From positions 124,001 through 188,000 of the forward strand of contig CAWKJU010000007.1 of the NCBI GenBank assembly GCA_963849955.1: 64,000 nt of DNA. The letters run 5' to 3'. Numbering within the stretch: the first letter of the stretch is position 1; the number at the start of each line of letters is the position of its first letter. The stretch comes from CAWFGW01 sp963849955. Lineage in GTDB: Bacteria; Bacteroidota; Bacteroidia; Cytophagales; JAAEPT01. The notes beneath the pieces were generated by a model. That model made no database searches and was not told the origin of the DNA. It saw only the letters and a program-made list of their open reading frames with translations. Shown here piece after piece: positions 9,071 through 17,212 of this stretch. The position numbers and the translations under genes are program-made.

Positions 9071-10642
9071 TTAAAATGGGGCATCGTCATCATCTATCAT
9101 TGGTGGAAGCGCAGCGCCCCCGCCAAACGGGTCATCATCATCATTGAGTTTACTACCAAAAGTTTTTGCTGCTGGTGAAGTGTCGAAATTAGAATCTGTA
9201 TCGGGGAATCCACCAAAACCACCTGGTGAATCGAAGGATTCCAAGTCACAGAATTTGGTGTATTTACCAATGAAACGTAATCGTACATCTTCAATACTAC
9301 CATGTCTGTTTTTTGCAATAATTACTTCACCAGTACCTGCGAGTGGGGTGCCGTCCTCAGCTTCGGTGATACCATAATATTCTGGACGATATAAGAAAAG
9401 TACCTGATCGGCATCTTGCTCAATAGAACCTGATTCCCTCAAATCGGATAGTTGTGGTCGTTTATCGCCACCACGGGTTTCTACGGCACGACTTAATTGA
9501 GAAAGTGCAATTACTGGGACATTTAATTCTTTCGCTATCCCTTTAAGTGCCCGCGAAATGGAAGCAATTTCCTGTTCACGATTACCGGATTTTCTGGCTC
9601 CAGTATCTCCAGACATCAACTGTAAGTAGTCAATCACTATTAATTGGATATCGTGTTGTGCTTTTAGTCTTCTACATTTTGCCCGTAATTCCAAAATTGA
9701 AAGGGCAGGGGTATCATCAATAAATATGGGTGCTTCAGACAATTTTGAGATTTTATGATGTAGTTGCACCCACTCATGTTCTGCCAGATTTCCTTTTCTA
9801 ATTTTATCACTCTCTAATTCTGCTTCAGCTGAAATTAAACGATTGATTAATTGAACCGAAGACATCTCTAAGGAAAACACGGCACACCCCATATTAAATT
9901 CTACCGCAGCATTCCTAACCGCTGATAATATGAAGGCCGTTTTACCCATACCTGGACGGGCAGCGATGATGATTAAATCACTAAATTGCCATCCACCAGT
10001 TATCCGATCTAATGCTGTGAAACCAGCAGGAACACCTGTTAATCCGTTGGTATTGTCTTTTTTAGTTTCCAACTGTTGTAAAGCTTCTCGCATTACAGAG
10101 CGGATATCAGAATAGTTTTTACGTATGTTTGACTCCGAGATTTCAAAAAGTGCTTGCTCGGTTTTATCTAACAGTTCAAATACGTCCGTAGTTACTTCAA
10201 AAGCTTCGCGTTGAATTTCAGAAGAAACAGTAATCAAATCTCGTTTGATGGAGTTCTCTGCGATAATTCGCGAATGGTATTCGATGTTGGCCGCAGAGTT
10301 GATTTTTGTGGTGAGCTGTGTAATGAAAAAAGCACCCCCGGCACGTTCCAATTCGCCACTCTCACGCAGTTTATTTGTTACCGTTAATAAATCAACGGGT
10401 TCTGACTTGGTAAACAGCGAGAGGATGGCTTTATATATGTATTGATGTTTTTCATGATAAAAACTTTCAGGCCGAAGAACATCAACTACCTCTGTTAAAG
10501 CATCTTTTTCAAGCATTAATGCTCCTAAAACTGCTTCTTCTAAGTCAAGGGCCTGCGGAGGTACCTTACCAAGTGATAGCCCTGTTTCTTTAATGTTGGC
10601 TTTTACTTTAGTAACTTTCTTCGTGCCTTTCTCTGCTTCCAT
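9071..10642 (-). CDS. dnaB: Replicative DNA helicase DnaB with SSB-like acidic tail
   Basis: A 523-residue hexameric replicative helicase. The N-terminal DnaB domain covers about 28-130, followed by a linker helix and the RecA-like motor with Walker A ARPGMGKTA (228-236) and Walker B-type VIDYLQLM. It unwinds DNA 5'-3' at the fork and recruits primase. After the motor there is a roughly 60-residue low-complexity tail rich in glycine, proline and aspartate. This tail has DDDDPF in its interior and ends exactly in IDDDDAPF, closely resembling the SSB C-terminal tip. The gene is divergent from mpl, with 179 bases between starts. Confidence 0.96.
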   Translation of the reverse strand: MEAEKGTKKVTKVKANIKETGLSLGKVPPQALDLEEAVLGALMLEKDALTEVVDVLRPESFYHEKHQYIYKAILSLFTKSEPVDLLTVTNKLRESGELERAGGAFFITQLTTKINSAANIEYHSRIIAENSIKRDLITVSSEIQREAFEVTTDVFELLDKTEQALFEISESNIRKNYSDIRSVMREALQQLETKKDNTNGLTGVPAGFTALDRITGGWQFSDLIIIAARPGMGKTAFILSAVRNAAVEFNMGCAVFSLEMSSVQLINRLISAEAELESDKIRKGNLAEHEWVQLHHKISKLSEAPIFIDDTPALSILELRAKCRRLKAQHDIQLIVIDYLQLMSGDTGARKSGNREQEIASISRALKGIAKELNVPVIALSQLSRAVETRGGDKRPQLSDLRESGSIEQDADQVLFLYRPEYYGITEAEDGTPLAGTGEVIIAKNRHGSIEDVRLRFIGKYTKFCDLESFDSPGGFGGFPDTDSNFDTSPAAKTFGSKLNDDDDPFGGGAALPPMIDDDDAPF

Positions 10643-10821
10643 GATACAAAAATATAAAAGATGATATAGGAAAAGTCTTATCTGCTTGTTTAACTTCTTA
10701 ACAATTTTTTTAACACTTTATCCCCATAGTTTTCGTTAACAAAACTCAAATGAGATGATGTTTGCAATCAAATTTTTATCCCAACACAAATTCACCTATT
10801 TTTGAAGCCTAATTTTATACA

Positions 10822-12192
10822 ATGCAATTACCAAAACGAGTTCATTTAATAGCTGTAGGTGGAAGTGTCATGCACAACCTCGCGCTTGCCTTGTACAACA
10901 TGGGAGTTGTGGTCACAGGTTCTGATGATGAATTTTACGAACCTTCACTTTCACGGTTAAAGGCTGCAAAAATATTACCTGATAATAAAGGTTGGGATGA
11001 TTCAAGAATCAATAAGGACGTTGAAGCTGTAATACTAGGTATGCATGCTAAATCAGATAACCCTGAGTTAGTCAAAGCAAAAGAACTAGAAATTCCTATT
11101 TACTCTTTTCCTGAGTTTGTCTATTTGTTTAGTCAAGATAAGCAGCGAATTGTTATTGCTGGTAGTCATGGAAAAACGACTATCACATCCATGATTTTAC
11201 ACGTGTTAAATTATTGGAAAAAAGACTTTGACTTTTTAGTTGGAGCCCAAATAGAAGGGTTCAACACCATGGTTCGTTTGTCTGATGCACCTATATTAAT
11301 TGTAGAAGGGGATGAATATTTAAATTCTTCACTGGATCCAGTACCGAAATTTTTCAAATACCACCATCATATTGCTTTAATCAGTGGTGTAGCCTGGGAT
11401 CATATTAATGTATTCCCCACATTTGAAGGGTATGTGGATCAGTTTAAAAAATTAGCACAAGCTACGCCTAAAGCAGGCGTGTTAATTTGTAACGGAGAGG
11501 ATAAAATCACAAAAGACATTCTCGAAACTACCGAATTCAAAGGTGATCAGGCAAAGCTTGAATACACTACGCATCCACATATCATAGAAAATGGCAAGCC
11601 ATATTTAACTACGGGAGATAAAAAATACCCCGTTCAGTTCTTTGGCAATCATAACTTTAGTAATGTAAGTGCTGCTAAAGTGATTTGTTCTCGAATAAGA
11701 ATTACTGATGAACAGTTTTATGAGGCTATCCAGTTTTTTAAAGGGGCGAGTAAACGTTTAGAGCTTGTAAACGAAACAAAAACAGCTGCATTTTACAAAG
11801 ATTTTGCGCACAGCCCATCAAAATTAAAGGCATCATCTTCCTCATTAAAAGAACTTTATCCCAACAGAAAGTTGGTTGCTTGCATGGAACTACATACGTT
11901 TAGTTCTACTAAAAAAGAATTTCTAGCCCTTTACAAAGATACCTTTAATACGCCAGATGTGGCGTGTGTATTTATTAATCCTAAGGTGTTTGAGAATAAG
12001 GGAGTACCTGTATTTACTGATTCAGAAATTAAAGCGGGTTTTGGTAGAGAGGATATCCATGTTTTCACTAACTCTGTGGACTTAACCACATTTCTTAAAT
12101 CTCAGAAATGGGATAACACGAATCTAATTATGATGAGTTCTGCCAACTTTGATAACTTAGACTTTAAAAATTTGGCAAAAGCTATCTTATAA
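10822..12192 (+). CDS. mpl: UDP-N-acetylmuramate--peptide ligase (Mpl-type)
   Basis: A 456-residue Mur ligase. Residues 1-110 form the UDP-binding domain, which starts with HLIAVGGSVMHNLA. The ATP loop GSHGKTT is at 114-120. EGDEYLNSSLDP and the HNFSN motif follow, with a C-terminal domain after about 310. The pattern matches Mpl (murein peptide ligase), which joins recycled L-Ala-D-Glu-meso-DAP to UDP-MurNAc, better than MurC, because of the GDEY motif. It is the first gene of a probable operon with the exonuclease (9-base gap) and rsmE. Confidence 0.85.
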   Translation: MQLPKRVHLIAVGGSVMHNLALALYNMGVVVTGSDDEFYEPSLSRLKAAKILPDNKGWDDSRINKDVEAVILGMHAKSDNPELVKAKELEIPIYSFPEFVYLFSQDKQRIVIAGSHGKTTITSMILHVLNYWKKDFDFLVGAQIEGFNTMVRLSDAPILIVEGDEYLNSSLDPVPKFFKYHHHIALISGVAWDHINVFPTFEGYVDQFKKLAQATPKAGVLICNGEDKITKDILETTEFKGDQAKLEYTTHPHIIENGKPYLTTGDKKYPVQFFGNHNFSNVSAAKVICSRIRITDEQFYEAIQFFKGASKRLELVNETKTAAFYKDFAHSPSKLKASSSSLKELYPNRKLVACMELHTFSSTKKEFLALYKDTFNTPDVACVFINPKVFENKGVPVFTDSEIKAGFGREDIHVFTNSVDLTTFLKSQKWDNTNLIMMSSANFDNLDFKNLAKAIL

Positions 12193-12201
12193 AAAATAAC
12201 G

Positions 12202-13008
12202 ATGAAATTAAACCTAAAAAGACCTCTCGCATTTTTTGACCTTGAAACTACGGGCATATCCATCACGCAGGATAGAATTGTTGAACTTTCAGTTATAAAA
12301 TTAGATGTAGACGGTACTGAAACTGTTAAAACAACCAAAGTAAATCCAACGATACCTATTCCTACGGAATCCAGTTTAATTCATGGAATTTATGATGAGG
12401 ATGTAAAAGATGCACCTACCTTTAAACAAATCGCCAAGTCGTTGGATGAGTTTTTAGAAGGATGTGACTTAGGAGGGTATAATTTAGCCAAGTTTGATGT
12501 GCCTTTATTAGTCGAGGAGTTTTTAAGAATTGGGATTGACTTCAAAATGGAAGGTCGCAACATCGTTGATGCACAGAAGATATTTTACTTGATGCAACCA
12601 AGAACATTATCTGCTGCTTATAAGTTTTTCTGCGGTAAAGAATTGGATAACGCCCACAGTGCTGAGGCCGATACGCGTGCAACCATGGAGGTTTTGATCG
12701 GTCAGGTTGAAAAATACGAAGGTGTTAAAATAAAGGATAAAGACGGAAATGAGATTGAGCCAGTCAAAAATGATATGGCTGTATTACACCAACTTTCTAT
12801 GGGCAACCTCGCTGATTTAGCTGGTCGATTGGCGTACAACAGTGAAGGTGAAGTCGTTTATAACTTTGGTAAACACAACAAAAAACCTGTAAAAGAAGTG
12901 TTTGATGAAGAGCCATCATACTATAATTGGATCATGAAGGGGGACTTTCCGCTTCAAACTAAAAACGTATTGACAAAGCTCAAATTAGAAAGTTTTAACG
13001 CCAAATAA
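12202..13008 (+). CDS. DEDDh 3'-5' exonuclease (DnaQ-like)
   Basis: A 268-residue protein whose first 170 residues are a DnaQ-type exonuclease. Motif I FFDLETTG gives Asp13 and Glu15, motif II YNLAKFDV gives Asp99, and motif III AHSAEADTRA gives His152 and Asp157, so all DEDDh catalytic residues are present. The roughly 95-residue C-terminal extension has no recognised domain. It ends in a small SYYNWI stretch like that seen in other Bacteroidota exonucleases. It may proofread or trim DNA or RNA. It sits 9 bases after mpl and 3 bases before rsmE. Confidence 0.88.
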   Translation: MKLNLKRPLAFFDLETTGISITQDRIVELSVIKLDVDGTETVKTTKVNPTIPIPTESSLIHGIYDEDVKDAPTFKQIAKSLDEFLEGCDLGGYNLAKFDVPLLVEEFLRIGIDFKMEGRNIVDAQKIFYLMQPRTLSAAYKFFCGKELDNAHSAEADTRATMEVLIGQVEKYEGVKIKDKDGNEIEPVKNDMAVLHQLSMGNLADLAGRLAYNSEGEVVYNFGKHNKKPVKEVFDEEPSYYNWIMKGDFPLQTKNVLTKLKLESFNAK

Positions 13009-13011
13009 GTC

Positions 13012-13701
13012 ATGCGACTTTTTTACGATCCTACAATAGAATCGAACCCTGTTTTAGAGGAGGCGGAAGCAAAACATGCCACCAAAGTTTTACGACTTGG
13101 TGTTGGGGACAACATACAAGTGGTGGATGGTTTAGGGAGTTTGTTTACTTGCCAAATCACTGAAGCTAATAAACGGAACTGTCAGTTAGCTATCCTGGAA
13201 AAAATCACTTATCCAGAGTCTGTAAAACATATTCATATTGCCATTGCTCCAACAAAAAACCAAGACCGTATTGAGTGGTTTGTGGAGAAGTGTATCGAAA
13301 TAGGTATACAAGAGATTACTTTTTTAAATTGTGCAAGAACTGAACGTAATAAACTCAATATGGATCGTATTGAGCGTATTGCTATAAGTGCGATGAAACA
13401 ATCGCTTAAATATTGGATGCCAACGCTCAACGAATTGGTTGACTTTAAAACTTTTGTAAGTTCTTGTAAGGAGCAATCTAAAATGATTGCCCACTTAAAT
13501 GAGGGAGAACGGCACTTTATTAACACACTTCAGCACGAACAACCTTCCTATTGTATGTTAATCGGCCCGGAAGGTGATTTCACTGATCAAGAAGTTGATC
13601 AAGCAATTACAGCGGGTTTTATACCTGTTTCATTAGGAGATAGTAGGTTACGGACAGAAACTGCTGGAATGGTAAGCTGCGTACAGTTAAATCTGCTTTA
13701 A
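13012..13701 (+). CDS. rsmE: 16S rRNA (uracil(1498)-N(3))-methyltransferase
   Basis: A 229-residue SPOUT methyltransferase. The N-terminal PUA-like domain contains HATKVLRLGVGD, and the knot has the family motifs IGPEGDFTDQE and SLGDSRLRTETA near the C-terminus, which bind S-adenosylmethionine. It methylates U1498 of 16S rRNA. It is the last gene of the mpl-exonuclease-rsmE run. Its stop overlaps the convergent desaturase gene by 4 bases. Confidence 0.95.
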   Translation: MRLFYDPTIESNPVLEEAEAKHATKVLRLGVGDNIQVVDGLGSLFTCQITEANKRNCQLAILEKITYPESVKHIHIAIAPTKNQDRIEWFVEKCIEIGIQEITFLNCARTERNKLNMDRIERIAISAMKQSLKYWMPTLNELVDFKTFVSSCKEQSKMIAHLNEGERHFINTLQHEQPSYCMLIGPEGDFTDQEVDQAITAGFIPVSLGDSRLRTETAGMVSCVQLNLL

Positions 13702-14810
13702 TTTTTAATCGGGTTTCCCAATTGTTTTAACATGCGGGTGTGGCTGCGGATGGCACTAAAAAATGTGGGTTCACAATAATAGGGTACATTAAACTCATCT
13801 GCTGTTTTCTTCACGATTTTTGATAAAGCGCGATAATGCACGTGGCAAATGTTGGGAAACAAATGGTGCTCGATTTGGTAATTGAGTCCACCAATCAACC
13901 AGCTCATAATGCGGCTTTTAGGTCCAAAATTGCTGGTAGTTTCCAATTGATGAATTGCCCAGTTGTTTTCAATTTTCAAATCTACAGGTTGAGGAAAAGC
14001 TGTTTCGGGTACCACGTGCGCTAAAACAAATACCGTAGCCAATGTAAAACCACCAATCATGTGTTTAAGGAGCAATAATAATAAAACTGCCCACCAAGGA
14101 ATGTCTAACACTAACATTGGTAATACAATCATATAGAAATAATAAAACACCTTGGAAACCACGAGCTCCAGTACTAAATGGGTAAAGTTATCTAGCTTGG
14201 TTAATCCCATTTTTTTATAACGAAACAACTGGGTGATGTCTTTGGAAGTTACCCACATTACCGTCATGAAACTGTAAAAAAACCACGCATAGATAAATTG
14301 AAATCGGTGGATAAACAAGTGTTTGTCATTAGGGGTAAACCGCAAAATGTTCAGGGCTGAGTCTAAATCTTCATCGAAATGCTGCACGTTGGTGTAAGTG
14401 TGATGTAATACATTGTGTTGTATTTTCCAGGTAGGGGCATAGGCACCCACAAGGTTGACAAACCGGCCTAAAATGTAGTTCACAGATTTTCGCTTGGAAT
14501 AGGAACCGTGATTAGCATCGTGAATTACTGACATACCTATTCCTGCCAAACCAAAGCCCATTAATACCCAACACAAGGTGATTAACCAAGGGTTGGTGAT
14601 GACTCCAAACATTGCTAATAAGTAAGGTGCAAAATATAACGTCATCATAAACACGGTTTTGAATTTCATGTTTATATCCGCATATTTTGAAATGTTGTTG
14701 TCTTTAAAATAATCTCTTACACGTTTTTTTAGAGAACTCTCGAAGTTGTTTCCGATATCAGAAGAGTATGTTAAATTCTTGAAAGTGGCTTTTTTTTCTT
14801 TACGGGGCAT
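13698..14810 (-). CDS. Membrane fatty acid desaturase
   Basis: A 370-residue integral membrane desaturase. It has the three di-iron histidine boxes: HDANH (97-101), HNVLHH (132-137) and QIEHH in the C-terminal third (about 312-316). The glutamine in the third box is typical of front-end (delta-5/delta-6-like) desaturases, but no cytochrome b5 domain is fused. Hydrophobic helix pairs lie at about 53-95 and 185-265. It introduces a double bond into acyl chains, possibly for membrane fluidity. Regiospecificity cannot be judged from sequence. Confidence 0.92.
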   Translation of the reverse strand: MPRKEKKATFKNLTYSSDIGNNFESSLKKRVRDYFKDNNISKYADINMKFKTVFMMTLYFAPYLLAMFGVITNPWLITLCWVLMGFGLAGIGMSVIHDANHGSYSKRKSVNYILGRFVNLVGAYAPTWKIQHNVLHHTYTNVQHFDEDLDSALNILRFTPNDKHLFIHRFQFIYAWFFYSFMTVMWVTSKDITQLFRYKKMGLTKLDNFTHLVLELVVSKVFYYFYMIVLPMLVLDIPWWAVLLLLLLKHMIGGFTLATVFVLAHVVPETAFPQPVDLKIENNWAIHQLETTSNFGPKSRIMSWLIGGLNYQIEHHLFPNICHVHYRALSKIVKKTADEFNVPYYCEPTFFSAIRSHTRMLKQLGNPIKN

Positions 14811-14932
14811 TATCCTTGTTTTGTAGGCAATGGAACAAAGAAATTCAAAAAAAAATTCGAATGTCTTTTTGTATTTTCTTTATCTACCACAAAATACACT
14901 TTAATTGTGAATTTTCTTCTTATTTTTAAAAT

Positions 14933-15598
14933 ATGAAGAAAACAATTCTCCTTTTTATTCCATTAATTTTTTGCCTATTACTGTTTATGAATGCGGCCGA
15001 ACCAGCATTTAAGATCGCTAAACTCAAATATAACGGAGGAGGAGACTGGTATGCTAACAAAACATCGTTGCCTAACTTAATTGCATTTTGTAATAAACAA
15101 TTAAACACCTCTATCTCCCCTAAAGAGGCTGTGGTTGAAGTCAATAGCATTCAGCTGTTTAATTACCCCTTTGTACATATGACCGGACATGGTAATGTGG
15201 TGTTTTCCTCAGCAGAAGCACAGAATTTAAGAGACTACTTATTGGCTGGTGGTTTTTTACATATTGATGATAACTATGGTATGGATAAATACATTCGTTT
15301 AGAAATGAAAAAGGTTTTTCCAGAACTTGAGTTTGTGGAGTTACCCTTTTCTCATCCGATCTACCATCAGAAATATGATTTTCCCAATGGTTTACCTAAA
15401 GTACATGAGCATGACAACAAACCACCGCAAGGCTTTGGGTTAATTTACGAAGGTCGGTTAGTTTGTTTTTATACTTACGAAAGTGATTTAGGTAACGGAT
15501 GGGAAAACCAAGAGGTCTATGATGACCCAGAAGCAATTCGGTTAGAGGCACTAAAGATGGGCGCTAACATTGTGTCGTTTGCTTTGACAAATTATTGA
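14933..15598 (+). CDS. DUF4159 domain secreted protein
   Basis: A 221-residue protein with a cleavable-looking N-terminal hydrophobic segment (residues 3-20). The DUF4159 core follows, including the GGFLHIDDNYGMD motif around 104-116 and the FSHPIYH motif. DUF4159 proteins are often found with MoxR/BatA-type gene sets. Here the gene is alone, and the function is unknown. The 212 bases after it contain inverted copies of a short word repeat and then a small charged-protein gene. Confidence 0.85.
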   Translation: MKKTILLFIPLIFCLLLFMNAAEPAFKIAKLKYNGGGDWYANKTSLPNLIAFCNKQLNTSISPKEAVVEVNSIQLFNYPFVHMTGHGNVVFSSAEAQNLRDYLLAGGFLHIDDNYGMDKYIRLEMKKVFPELEFVELPFSHPIYHQKYDFPNGLPKVHEHDNKPPQGFGLIYEGRLVCFYTYESDLGNGWENQEVYDDPEAIRLEALKMGANIVSFALTNY

Positions 15599-15599
15599 T

Positions 15600-15808
15600 T
15601 TAGATGTGAGATATTAGATTGTTAGATTTCTGTTTGGCGAGTAGTATAAATAATCTAAAAATTGAAAGTATATTCTCTAATCTGGTTAAGTTACCTACTT
15701 AAAATCTGTATAATTAATACTAAACAAGTTTGAACTAAATAAACCCCATAAAAGTTTATAGATAAATCTCATATCTCACAATCTAATTTCTAACAACTAA
15801 TAGTCTCA
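15600..15808. repeat. Short-word repeat arms in inverted orientation
   Basis: Copies of the words TGAGATAT and TAGATT/TTGTTAG occur at 15604-15632. They recur on the other strand at 15763-15805, flanking about 130 bases of A+T-rich sequence. Intergenic only. The match is imperfect. Confidence 0.4.
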
Positions 15809-15810
15809 CC

Positions 15811-15984
15811 ATGTCAAAAGAAAACCCTACTCCAGAAGAAGTTGAAAAGTGGAAAGAAGAATGGACTAAATTAGTGCATGAAGGGGCTTGCTGTGCTTCT
15901 GATGAAAAGGACCCACACCGTGAACAGAAAAAAGCATTGATTGAAGATATAAAAAAGGATGCTGGTAAATCAAAAAAAGACTGA
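15811..15984 (+). CDS. Small charged protein with vicinal cysteines
   Basis: A 57-codon reading frame starting with ATG at 15811 and ending with TGA at 15982-15984. The protein is highly charged (many Lys and Glu), has one CC pair at residues 27-28, and has a KKD-type tail. The composition and codon use look coding, and the stop codon lies inside the left arm of a terminator hairpin, as expected for a real small gene. I do not recognise the family. Confidence 0.6.
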   Translation: MSKENPTPEEVEKWKEEWTKLVHEGACCASDEKDPHREQKKALIEDIKKDAGKSKKD

Positions 15985-16007
15985 GATTAACTAACCCCAG
16001 TCTTTTT
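15974..16007. terminator. Terminator hairpin overlapping the small gene's stop codon
   Basis: A 10-base perfect stem (15974-15983 with 15998-16007) with a 14-base loop. It has A-rich and T-rich flanks and lies between the small plus-strand gene and the convergent DUF547 gene, so it can serve both. Confidence 0.75.
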
Positions 16008-16028
16008 CTATCCTAATTTTTAAAAATA

Positions 16029-16772
16029 TTACCTTTCTTCGTAATTGTTCAACTTCCAATTGTATGGGTAGTAGTCAACCATATAATCACTTTTGATTTT
16101 ATCGTCTCTGTATTTGTTGATGAACACTAAAGCACCTTTTTTCTTATCTTCTTTTTCTTTACTAAAATCGGAACTGTGCCAGTCAAAGATCTCAGAAATC
16201 TTTACTTTCCCATTTTTTGCATCCAATTGAATAAAGTCTACATCATTCATTGCTTTTGCAGTTCTTTTATCTAACCAGATATCCAATGTTTTAGCTTCAT
16301 ATGCAAAGTTAGCTATCTCAGGACAACTCTGTGCAGCACACGATAGAACAAAATGAATTCTTGGATCATTATATGGCTTCATCAACTTATTCTTCTCTAT
16401 TTCATTTAATGTCAGTTCTTCGCCAGCTACATCGTGTTTGATTTTATCAAAAAAGCCATCTACATCTTTTGGCGACTTAATAGGGTAGTGGTCAACTACA
16501 TTTTTGATGACTAGAATGTTGTAAGCGTTGATATAAAATGCTTTCATTTCATTTTTAGTGATATCTTTTGAGTCCAAATTGGTTTTGGCTATTGTTTCTA
16601 CTACTGCATGAGCACCGATGTCCTCTCGCATAATCGCTACATAATCTACTTTACCTTCTTTTACATAATGAGAGAAAAAGTTGTCAGCATGCTCAAAGAA
16701 TACGTTGATGTCTGAAGCTTGACTCGCTGTTATAAATAATAGCAATAAGAATGTTAATTTATGTTTTTTCAT
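16029..16772 (-). CDS. DUF547 domain secreted protein
   Basis: A 247-residue protein with a signal peptide (residues 1-19, ending in ASQA-S). The DUF547 domain follows, marked by FYINAYNILVI and the cysteine pair region SCAAQSCPEI. DUF547 is a widespread family of unknown function, predicted extracytoplasmic here. It stands alone, convergent with a small charged-protein gene across a shared terminator. The C-terminal LVFINKYR stretch is typical of the family. Confidence 0.88.
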   Translation of the reverse strand: MKKHKLTFLLLLFITASQASDINVFFEHADNFFSHYVKEGKVDYVAIMREDIGAHAVVETIAKTNLDSKDITKNEMKAFYINAYNILVIKNVVDHYPIKSPKDVDGFFDKIKHDVAGEELTLNEIEKNKLMKPYNDPRIHFVLSCAAQSCPEIANFAYEAKTLDIWLDKRTAKAMNDVDFIQLDAKNGKVKISEIFDWHSSDFSKEKEDKKKGALVFINKYRDDKIKSDYMVDYYPYNWKLNNYEER

Positions 16773-17140
16773 GGTTGTATGTTCTTTAAGTTAGTTTTAG
16801 CCTTGTAACAACAAAAAAAATTCCGAAAGCTAATTCGTTTGATTTAACGAGTTGTGATGCCGTATGCCAGCTTCATAGGGAGATTTACGATCAATTCCAG
16901 TAAAGTAATTTTGTTAATTATGTGTAAAAAATTCAACAATATGTGGATTTAAACAGGTAATAAAACAGTGACTTTACTACACAAGATAAAACCTTGGAAT
17001 AGCACGTTTTTCACCATCATATTCTTCTCTTCAACTAAATTTCAAAGCTTATTGCGCATTGCTTAAAGCTAACAACTATTATTTTCTTACCTTTGCGACC
17101 TTGTTTAATTACAACATATATTCATAAAAACCACATTCTT

Positions 17141-17186
17141 CTGAGTGTAAGGAAGTATTTTTAGCAGATACTTCTTTTTGACTCAG
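17141..17186 (+). promoter_or_regulatory. Candidate structured leader of leuS
   Basis: An outer 6-base stem (17141-17146 with 17181-17186) encloses a 7-base stem (17152-17158 with 17168-17174), which is followed by five T. The GAAG of the inner stem could instead pair with CTTC at about 17138-17141. The whole lies 27 bases before the leuS ATG. The rest of 16773-17140 is A+T-rich. A TAnnTTTG-type -7 box (17088-17095) is present, but I find no well-spaced -33 TTG. Confidence 0.35.
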
Positions 17187-17212
17187 TAAGATGATAACAA
17201 GTTTTGATAAAA

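Noticed and set aside
10797..10804. TATTTTTG as the -7 box of mpl
   Set aside because: The nearest TTG is 32 bases away, too far for the Bacteroidota promoter spacing.
17088..17095. TAnnTTTG-type -7 box upstream of leuS
   Set aside because: No TTG at about 19-23 bases upstream (the nearest is 26 bases away), so I did not call a promoter.
17204..17212. TTG start extending LeuS by three residues
   Set aside because: The ATG at 17213 gives the usual LeuS N-terminus; the extra residues match nothing.
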